Shown here piece after piece: positions 57,383-64,000 of a stretch of 64,000 nucleotides of DNA. The DNA is from Methanosarcina flavescens. Lineage in GTDB: Archaea; Halobacteriota; Methanosarcinia; Methanosarcinales; Methanosarcinaceae. Location of the stretch: the NCBI RefSeq assembly GCF_001304615.2, contig NZ_CP032683.1:2542001-2606000 (forward strand), written 5' to 3'. A program made the translations under genes and the position numbers. Every line of letters starts with the position of its first letter. The first letter of the stretch is position 1. Below the pieces are notes generated by a model that saw only the letters and a list, made by a program, of their open reading frames with translations, made no database searches and was not told the DNA's origin.

Positions 57383-60300
57383 TCATTTTTCTGTTATAAA
57401 GTCTCTATCATGAAAGTTCACAGGAATTATGGGCAGAGTGAAGTAAAAGACTGAACCTTCACCTGGAACAGATTCTACCCAAATACGTCCTCCATGTCTC
57501 TCTACAATTTTTTTACATATTGAAAGGCCTATGCCTGTCCCTGGATATTCTTCTCTTTTATTAAGTCTTTTAAAAACCTCAAAGATTCTATCCGAGAATT
57601 TGGCTTCAATTCCGATTCCGTTATCTTTTACTGAAAATAACCATTCATTGGCTTTTTTCTTTGCAGAAATCTCGATTTCGGGGGTTTTTTCGCTGTGAAA
57701 CTTTATAGCGTTGCTGATCAGGTTCTGGAATACCTGAGCTAACTGGGTAGAGTCTGCCATTATCACAGGTAGATTACCATAAGATATACTGGCTTTATTT
57801 TCTTTTATGGGTATCTCTAAATTAAAAATTACCTGATCCAGGAGAGATTCGCAGTCTGTGGGTTCGAATTCTCTGGCTCTGGTGGTTACTCTTGAGAACT
57901 CCAGAAGGTCGTTTATCAGGTTTTGCATGCGGGAAGCCCCGTCAACGGCAAAATAAATATATTTATCTGCCTTCTCGTCGAGTTTTCCCTGGTATTTTCT
58001 CTGCAAAAGTTGCAGGTAGCTTGCTATCATTCTCAAGGGTTCCTGCAAGTCATGGGAAGATACGTATGCAAATTGTTCCAGTTCTGCATTTGAGCGAGCA
58101 AGTTCTTCTAATTTCAATTTTAGCAATTGCTCTGCCTTTTTCAGCTCAGTAATATTACGGGCTGCAGCAAAAACTCCAATAACTTCACCAGCCTCATCTC
58201 GGTAAACTGACGCATTATACAGAACCGGTGTAACATCTCCAGTCCTGTGCTGAATCGCAAGCTCATAGTCCTGTACCAGCCCTTCTCTAAACACCTGCTG
58301 GTACCCTTCGCTGGCCTTTTCAGGCTCAGTGAAATAATCCGAGAAGTCTGTTCCGATTAACTCGTTCCTGGAGTACCCTGTAACCAGTTCTGTAGCTCTG
58401 TTCACATCGGTTATTTTTCCGTCTGACCCGATAGTGACAAGGGGATCCAGACTGGCTTCAAGAAGGCTGCGGTTGTAGATATTTGATAGCCTCAGAGCTT
58501 CTTCTGTTTTCTTCTGTTCAGTAACATCACGTGCAGCTGCAAAAATCCCAATAACTTCACCAGCCTCGTTCCGATAAACCGATGCATTATACAGAACTGA
58601 AGTTATGTTTCCATTTCGATGCCGAATCTCCAGTGGATAATTTCGCACTAATCCTTCCTGGAAAACCCGCTGATAACCTTCCCTGGCTTTTTCAGGCTCG
58701 GTGAAGTAGTCCGAAAAATCTGTTCCAATTAACTCTTTACGGGAATAGCCTGTAACGATCTCTGTGGAATTATTCACATCAGTAATTTTACCATCCGGAC
58801 TAATAGTTACAAAGGGATCTATACTGGCTTCTATAAGGCTACGATTATAGGCATTAGCCAGTTTTAACGCTTCTTCAGCTTTTTTCTGCTCAGTAATATC
58901 CTGAACTGTTCCCCTCATCCGAACAGGGATATGCTCTTCGTTAAAAATAACTTCAGCCTGTTCATGTACTATACGCTCTTCTCCACTAGCTAGGATAATC
59001 CGGTGATCAATACTGTAGGGTTTTCCATTTAAAGCTTCTTTAACAGCATTATCTACATATTCCCTGTCCTCTGGATGCACATAACTCAAAAATGAATCGT
59101 AAGTTGTTCCAAACTCCTGAGGGGTGCGTCCAAAAATTCGGTAAATCTCATCAGACCAGTATAATTCGTTATTTACTATATTCCAGTTCCAGTTTCCAAG
59201 GTGAGCCATTTTCTGAGCTTCAGCAAGGTCTTCTTCACTTTTTTTCAATAATTTATAAGCTTTCTCGAGCTGCTCCTTATGCTTTTTTAACTCCGTTTCA
59301 GCGCGTTTCTGCTCGGTAACATCAATGCTCATCTTGAGGATCATGGGCGAACCGTCAATATCGGTGAATGGAAAGGCATGGCAATCAGCTACGCTCCCGT
59401 CAGGGAGGTTGCTTTCCCAATGTTGGGGCTGACCGGTTTCAATCACTTTATATATTTCACAGAATTCACAGGGCCTGGTGCGCCCATAACAATACTCGTA
59501 GCAGTGTCGGTTGCTGGATTCCCCAAATTTTTCACGGAAGCTGCGATTGGCAAAGGCGACGTGATAGTCAGGTGTCATCAGGGATATCATTGCCGGCAGA
59601 GTCTCAAGTACGTCAAAGAGTCGCTGTCGCTCTGCCTGAACCGCCGCTTGTGCCTGTTTGATTTCAGTTATATCAATACCCATCTCCATAACGAGTGTAG
59701 AACCATCGGAATCTTTAAACGGATAGTCGTAGACGTCGTAATTGCGGCCGTCCGGACCGATCCACTCCCAGCGATGAGGCGCGCCTGTTTTGAACACCTT
59801 GCAGGTTTCGCAGTTCTCGCAGGGCTCGGTACGCTGGAAAAGATATTCGTAGCAACGCCGGCCTTCAGATTTGCCAAAGCGCTCCTCGAAGAAACGATTT
59901 GCAAACGGTACATGGTAATCAGGTGAGATCAGTACTATGTAAGCCGGTAGCATGTCCAGCACATTATTCAATCGCTCCCGTTCAGCTTGCACAGCCTCGG
60001 TAACCTTACGACGCGCTTCACTCTCGCGCAGCGCCTCCTCGGCCTGCTTGCGTTTTGTAATATCTCTTAAGATTACTGCAAACTTCCCTTTCTCAGGGCT
60101 GAATATGTAACTGTCAAGGTATCTATCCAGCTCCTGGCTAAAAATCTCAATATGTGTTGGCTTACCTGAGAGCGCCACTTCACCACACTTTTCGATGAGC
60201 GGGTAGTTTGGGTTATGCAGCATTTCCCGTATAGTCCTGCCCAATAGCTCTTCTCTTTTTAAACCAGTTTGAGGCTCAAAAGCAGGATTTACATCAAGGA

Positions 60301-61471
60301 AACGATAGTCACAAGGCGTACCATCCTTGTCATAAATAGACTCTCCAAGGAAGAAACCCTCTGTCATATTTGTGAAAAGCATCCTGTATTGCTTTTCACT
60401 TTCATTCAATGCTTCATAAGCCTCCTGGAGTTCTTCCGTCTGAGCCTGCAATTCTTCGGATTGTGCCTGAAGATTCTCGTATGCGTCACGCAAAGTCTCC
60501 TCAGCCTGCTTGCGTTCATTAATGTCACGGGCAACATGCACGCTTCCTATAATTTTTCCTTCTGAGTTGTGAAGCGGCGAGACGCTAACTATAAAATAAC
60601 CACCCAGGTTGTCTTCATAAAGCTCAACTGTATGTTCAAGCCCATCCTCAAGCAGCCGCCTGTGAGGACAAAAAGAAGGCGGCTCATCCATCCCATGCAC
60701 TGCCTGATAGCAGGTCAAGCCTTTACACTCTTCCGGAGCCATCCCCAATCTTTTTGCCATTGCCTGGTTTGCACGAATAATCCTGTATTCATTGTCAAGT
60801 ATGGCTATAAGGTCTGGCACGGTATCAAAAGTAGATCCCCAGTGCTGCGTGGCTTGAAAGGCTTTTTCTTCTTCCTTTTTGCGCCTGGAGCTCTTAATCT
60901 GCTCCCATGTTCCTTCTTTTTTAACAAGAGCGAACTGATGGTTAATGACTACGTCAATGATGTCGGTTGCGGTGCATTTATCGAGAGAATAAGCGCATAG
61001 AGCCATCATCCGGCAGTTGCCAATTGTATTATCTATCTGTTCCTCATACTCGACAAACTCGTTCCAGTGTTCTCTTTCCAGCCAAAATAGGTTTCCATTC
61101 GATCTCAGGCCGTCATAACCTTTAGCAAGAGCTTTATCAAGTTTTTCAATCCAGCCGTTAAGTACTCTTTGAGGGTCGAAAATCCCGTCTATCACATACC
61201 ATCTGTCATAGGAAATAATCTCAATCTGCCCTTTCTCCAGGTAAACATCAATCTCTGGAACAGCTCTCCCAAGCGCTTTTTTTGCCTCTTCAACTTCAAG
61301 GGGCTGTGAAGTAACCCACATACAAAATTCGTTATTTTCCAGCCCTGTTTTGAAGTAGGGAACAAGTATGTCAATCAAATCCTGTTTTGTCTGGTAAAAT
61401 TGGCAGAAGTGTGTCCCCCAGGGCACTTCGCCAACAATGTCAATTCCAGATTTTCTCAAGCCTTTTTTCAT
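57383..61471 (-). CDS. MEDS-domain, seven-PAS sensor histidine kinase
   Basis: 1362-residue soluble kinase. Residues 1-190 form a MEDS domain (HFCQFYQTKQDLIDILVPYFKTGLENNEFCMWVT), known from methanogen and methylotroph sensors. Seven PAS domains follow, at about 213-325, 360-475, 505-620, 630-740, 780-880, 890-1005 and 1015-1125. PAS 1, 3 and 4 contain conserved Cys (CYQAVHG..C; CYEYLFQRTEPCENCETC; CYEYCYGRTRPCEFC). PAS 6 and 7 are near-copies. The HisKA acceptor is His1140 (SSHDLQEPLR), and the ATPase has NLISNAIKFH and DNGIGIE. No transmembrane segment and no receiver. First gene of the phosphorelay unit. Confidence 0.92.
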   Translation of the reverse strand: MKKGLRKSGIDIVGEVPWGTHFCQFYQTKQDLIDILVPYFKTGLENNEFCMWVTSQPLEVEEAKKALGRAVPEIDVYLEKGQIEIISYDRWYVIDGIFDPQRVLNGWIEKLDKALAKGYDGLRSNGNLFWLEREHWNEFVEYEEQIDNTIGNCRMMALCAYSLDKCTATDIIDVVINHQFALVKKEGTWEQIKSSRRKKEEEKAFQATQHWGSTFDTVPDLIAILDNEYRIIRANQAMAKRLGMAPEECKGLTCYQAVHGMDEPPSFCPHRRLLEDGLEHTVELYEDNLGGYFIVSVSPLHNSEGKIIGSVHVARDINERKQAEETLRDAYENLQAQSEELQAQTEELQEAYEALNESEKQYRMLFTNMTEGFFLGESIYDKDGTPCDYRFLDVNPAFEPQTGLKREELLGRTIREMLHNPNYPLIEKCGEVALSGKPTHIEIFSQELDRYLDSYIFSPEKGKFAVILRDITKRKQAEEALRESEARRKVTEAVQAERERLNNVLDMLPAYIVLISPDYHVPFANRFFEERFGKSEGRRCYEYLFQRTEPCENCETCKVFKTGAPHRWEWIGPDGRNYDVYDYPFKDSDGSTLVMEMGIDITEIKQAQAAVQAERQRLFDVLETLPAMISLMTPDYHVAFANRSFREKFGESSNRHCYEYCYGRTRPCEFCEIYKVIETGQPQHWESNLPDGSVADCHAFPFTDIDGSPMILKMSIDVTEQKRAETELKKHKEQLEKAYKLLKKSEEDLAEAQKMAHLGNWNWNIVNNELYWSDEIYRIFGRTPQEFGTTYDSFLSYVHPEDREYVDNAVKEALNGKPYSIDHRIILASGEERIVHEQAEVIFNEEHIPVRMRGTVQDITEQKKAEEALKLANAYNRSLIEASIDPFVTISPDGKITDVNNSTEIVTGYSRKELIGTDFSDYFTEPEKAREGYQRVFQEGLVRNYPLEIRHRNGNITSVLYNASVYRNEAGEVIGIFAAARDVTEQKKTEEALRLSNIYNRSLLEASLDPLVTIGSDGKITDVNRATELVTGYSRNELIGTDFSDYFTEPEKASEGYQQVFREGLVQDYELAIQHRTGDVTPVLYNASVYRDEAGEVIGVFAAARNITELKKAEQLLKLKLEELARSNAELEQFAYVSSHDLQEPLRMIASYLQLLQRKYQGKLDEKADKYIYFAVDGASRMQNLINDLLEFSRVTTRAREFEPTDCESLLDQVIFNLEIPIKENKASISYGNLPVIMADSTQLAQVFQNLISNAIKFHSEKTPEIEISAKKKANEWLFSVKDNGIGIEAKFSDRIFEVFKRLNKREEYPGTGIGLSICKKIVERHGGRIWVESVPGEGSVFYFTLPIIPVNFHDRDFITEK

Positions 61472-62076
61472 TCCAACCCTCTTCCCGTTATTAAAAACTT
61501 TAAAAATCCATACTTGTAATCTTTCTCAGGTTCCAGAGCCTGACATCAAAATCTCCTATTTGTAATGCTCAGCTTTTTAGCTTACCCCTGGCAGGGATTT
61601 TAGCCTTAGAGTAATTCTCGTATTCCATATCCCCATTATTCACTAAACCATGTAAGTCGACTTTACGCAGGTGCCTGGGAAACTCTATGAGCCCTGTAGC
61701 TTAATTTAATGTGGTTTCTCATTAAAAGTGAATTCAGGCATTCTACAAATAACAAATTGATTTTTGTTTAAACATGTCTATAAGATAAATTTTTACTATT
61801 ATATCCTTTGTGATTTTTTGAGTTATAAAACTGTCTGTAATAAATATTTAAACATATATATATACATATTTTTCATTGGAAGTTATTGAGAATAAAGCGC
61901 AGTAAACAAAAGGAAGTAAAATAAGTAATTGTTAAGTTTCGCAAAAATTATTATATTCTAAAAAGACGTGCAGCCAAAAATAAAACGAAATTTAAAAATA
62001 AAATGCAGTAATTCGCACTGCATTTTTAGCACCGCAGTTATATTACAGCAGAAATTACTCTCTTTTACTTTTCAAA
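61472..62076. other. Upstream region of the large kinase gene
   Basis: 605 bases without a gene. A palindrome-like GTAAGTCGACTTTAC lies at about 61650-61665. The part near 61830-61870 is extremely AT-rich (tatatatatacatatt). No ORF or RNA is recognised. Confidence 0.5.
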
Positions 62077-63312
62077 TTACGTTCCGCACTCCCAGCCGCT
62101 CATGTAGCATACCTGGGCATCTGTGAGTTCGTCGATGCTTATGCCCATTGATTCGAGTTTCATTCTGGCTACATAATTATCGAGTTCCTGGGGTACCCTG
62201 TGGACTCCGTTCGGAAGTTTGTTTTCGGCAATATAGCGTACACAGAGAGCCTGGTTTGCAAAGCTCATATCCATGACCTCGGCGGGGTGGCCGTCGCCGG
62301 CAGCGAGGTTAACCAGCCTGCCTTCGGCTATGACATTTATGCGCTTGTCGCCGATATCGTATTCTTTTATGTTGTTTCTTACTGTTCGGACGGTTTTTGC
62401 GAGGGAAGTAAGGGCTTCCATATCGATTTCCACGTTGAAATGGCCGGAGTTTGCAAGGATTGCTCCATCAGGCATGGATTTGAAATGTTCGGCTGTGAGG
62501 ATATCGCGGTTTCCGGTAGTGGTTACGAAAATATCTCCTAGTTTAGCGGCGTCAGACATTTTCATGACTCTGTAGCCGTCCATCCTGGCTTCGAGGGCTC
62601 TTATGGGATCAACTTCGGTAACGATTACGCTTGCTCCTAGACCTGCTGCCCGCATTGCAACTCCACGCCCGCACCAGCCGTAGCCTGCAACAACAACGTT
62701 TTTGCCTGCAACCAGGAGGTTTGTAGTCCTGTTAATTCCGTCCCAGGCTGACTGGCCTGTCCCGTAGCGGTTATCAAAAAGGTATTTGGTCATGGCATCG
62801 TTTACTGCAATTACCGGCATTTTCAGGGCGCCTTCCTTTTCCATAGCATGAAGCCTGTGCACGCCGGTAGTTGTTTCCTCGCAGCCGCCAAGGATATTCG
62901 GAAGCAGGTCGGTTCTTTCCTTGTGTAATTTAAATATGAGGTCTGCCCCATCATCAATGGTGATATCGGGTTTGGAATCCAGGACACGGTCAATCGCTTC
63001 ATAATATTCCTGGCTTCCTACTCCGTATCTTGCAAAACAGCTTATATTCTTGCGTGTGCCAAGGGCAAGGGCCACATCGTCCTGCGTGCTCAGGGGATTG
63101 CAGCCTGTAATTGATACCTCCGCACCGCCAGCAGCCAGGGTCTCTACAAGGACTGCGGTTTTCGCTTCTACATGCAGTGCCATTCCTACTTTCAGCCCTT
63201 TCAGGGGTTTTTCTTCCTCAAACTTTTCCCTGATGATAGCAAGCACAGGCATGTGGTTCCTTGCCCAATCCATTTTCATGTTTCCGGATTCTATGAGTTC
63301 TTTTTCATTCAT
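62077..63312 (-). CDS. ahcY: Adenosylhomocysteinase / S-inosylhomocysteine hydrolase
   Basis: NAD-dependent enzyme of SAM recycling, 411 residues. LHVEAKTAVLVETLAAGGAEVSITGCNPLSTQDDVA, DDGADLIFKLH, EETTTGVHRLHAME, NDAMTKYLFDNRYGTGQSAWDGI and the NAD site NVVVAGYGWCGRGVAMRAAGLGASVIVTE are complete. In methanogens the characterised homologue prefers S-inosyl-L-homocysteine, formed by a DadD-type deaminase; a gene of that type lies directly upstream here. Which substrate is used cannot be read from sequence. The start at 63312 has no good alternative. Confidence 0.95.
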   Translation of the reverse strand: MNEKELIESGNMKMDWARNHMPVLAIIREKFEEEKPLKGLKVGMALHVEAKTAVLVETLAAGGAEVSITGCNPLSTQDDVALALGTRKNISCFARYGVGSQEYYEAIDRVLDSKPDITIDDGADLIFKLHKERTDLLPNILGGCEETTTGVHRLHAMEKEGALKMPVIAVNDAMTKYLFDNRYGTGQSAWDGINRTTNLLVAGKNVVVAGYGWCGRGVAMRAAGLGASVIVTEVDPIRALEARMDGYRVMKMSDAAKLGDIFVTTTGNRDILTAEHFKSMPDGAILANSGHFNVEIDMEALTSLAKTVRTVRNNIKEYDIGDKRINVIAEGRLVNLAAGDGHPAEVMDMSFANQALCVRYIAENKLPNGVHRVPQELDNYVARMKLESMGISIDELTDAQVCYMSGWECGT

Positions 63313-63453
63313 GGTGATCCCGTAATATAGATAGGCGATTAAATTCGATTTTTATTAGGATGAATATAAAGTTGAATATAAGGTCAATTTATTCTCGTGG
63401 TCTCAGGTATTACCTTTCCGTGTAATTTAAATCATTCCCCGAGTACGGGTTTC

Positions 63454-64000
63454 TCAGGCATTTGCCCTTGCGATAAGCTCTTCTGCGGCTTTTTGAGTTT
63501 CTTCCAGCACCTTCTGCTCGTCGAAAGCCAGTACCCTGTAATCGTCCATAAGGACTTTTCCATCCACAATTGTTGTCCTTACATCGCTGCCTCTTGCAGA
63601 GTACACAAGGTGGGAATGAACATCAAAGCAGGGAGTAAGATGCGGTTTTTTCATATCCACAACAATCAGGTCCGCTTTCTTTCCAACTTTCAACATGCCG
63701 GCTTCCATGCCAAGGGCTTTTGCCCCATTTACAGTACCCATTTCAAGTACCTGCCGTGCAGGAAGGGCAGTCGGACTGAAAGTGTTGACTTTATGCAGGA
63801 GGGCAGCAATTTTCATTTCCTCAAAAAGATCAAGGTTATTATTTGAGGCGCAGCCGTCCGTGCCAAGGCTTACATTTACCCCTTTTTCGAGCATTTTATG
63901 GACAGGTGCAATCCCTGAAGCCAACTTCATATTACTTATGACGTTATGGGAGACATTCACCCCTCTTTTTCTCAGAATTTCTATATCCCCATCCGAAAGC
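63454..64000 (-). CDS. DadD-type amidohydrolase (5'-deoxyadenosine/SAH deaminase), C-terminal part
   Basis: C-terminal portion of a metal-dependent adenosine-type deaminase in the amidohydrolase superfamily; the N-terminal metal site (HxH) is outside the window. Seen: GVNVSHNVISNMKLASGIAPVHKML, then SLGTDGCASNNNLDLFEEM, with the conserved active-site Asp in GTDG, the GAKALGMEAGMLKVGKKADLIVVDM beta-sandwich return and the closing VDGKVLMDD. Frame is open to the edge of the window. Upstream of ahcY by 141 bases on the same strand, a likely operon for SAH clearance and recycling. Confidence 0.9.
   Translation of the reverse strand, partial: LSDGDIEILRKRGVNVSHNVISNMKLASGIAPVHKMLEKGVNVSLGTDGCASNNNLDLFEEMKIAALLHKVNTFSPTALPARQVLEMGTVNGAKALGMEAGMLKVGKKADLIVVDMKKPHLTPCFDVHSHLVYSARGSDVRTTIVDGKVLMDDYRVLAFDEQKVLEETQKAAEELIARANA

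Overview
The window is from a methanogenic archaeon, almost certainly a Methanosarcina. Three things point there. An adjacent phosphotransacetylase/acetate kinase pair (pta-ackA) is characteristic of that genus among methanogens. RNA polymerase is split into A'/A'' and B'/B'' with an archaeal subunit H and an archaeal translation-gene order. Intergenic DNA is AT-rich with archaeal box A promoters, and TTG starts are common. Methanosarcina species read UAG as pyrrolysine, which matters for two amber-containing frames here. The species cannot be named from the sequence alone.

Layout. 0-1.3 kb: the C-terminal part of a type I restriction HsdR subunit. 1.5-6.8 kb: a start-less Cys-rich frame, two small heat-shock proteins, an AMMECR1 protein, phosphoglycerate kinase, a family 4 uracil-DNA glycosylase and a 7-Cys ferredoxin. 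6.9-11.1 kb: acetate/acyl-CoA metabolism (ADP-forming acyl-CoA synthetase beta chain, ackA, pta) and an iron-sulfur flavoprotein. 11.4-18 kb: a RidA-like protein, a broken alpha/beta hydrolase, a 19-repeat NACHT-HEAT protein and a metallophosphoesterase gene broken by an 8-bp tandem duplication. 18.2-23.5 kb: a G+C-rich, probably bacterial, GH3 glycosidase, regulators (short TrmB, MarR), a MATE transporter and a decayed Kup potassium transporter. 24-27.8 kb: a secreted rhodanese, two PGF-CTERM surface proteins, and remnants of a second MATE gene and a methyltransferase.

27.9-38.9 kb: an amino-acid dehydrogenase, the acyl-CoA synthetase alpha chain, then many small redox or thiol proteins (HxlR regulator, siroheme Dsr-like protein, cupin, CGGC protein, ferredoxin/zinc ribbon, hemerythrin-like, SnoaL-like, AhpD-like), a TrmB pseudogene and a secreted DUF4139 protein. 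39-53.4 kb: the conserved information-processing cluster on the minus strand, transcribed in the order rpoH, rpoB2, rpoB1, rpoA1, rpoA2, rpl30e, nusA-like, rps12, rps7, EF-2, EF-1alpha, rps10, with tRNA-Lys(UUU) upstream. 54-61.5 kb: a DJ-1/PfpI protein and a three-gene phosphorelay (MEDS plus seven-PAS histidine kinase, lone receiver, receiver-PAS-HisKA_2 kinase). 62-64 kb: S-adenosyl/S-inosylhomocysteine hydrolase with a partial DadD-type deaminase upstream, a likely SAH-salvage pair.

The accessory part (11-37 kb) is rich in decayed genes: six loci with frameshifts or only fragments remaining. The best candidates for new biology are the NACHT-HEAT protein, the metallophosphoesterase whose reading frame depends on an 8-bp duplication, the start-less or amber-containing small frames near 1.5 and 5.8 kb, the near-palindrome shared by the 1.5 kb and 31.2 kb promoters, and the non-canonical start implied for RpoB''.
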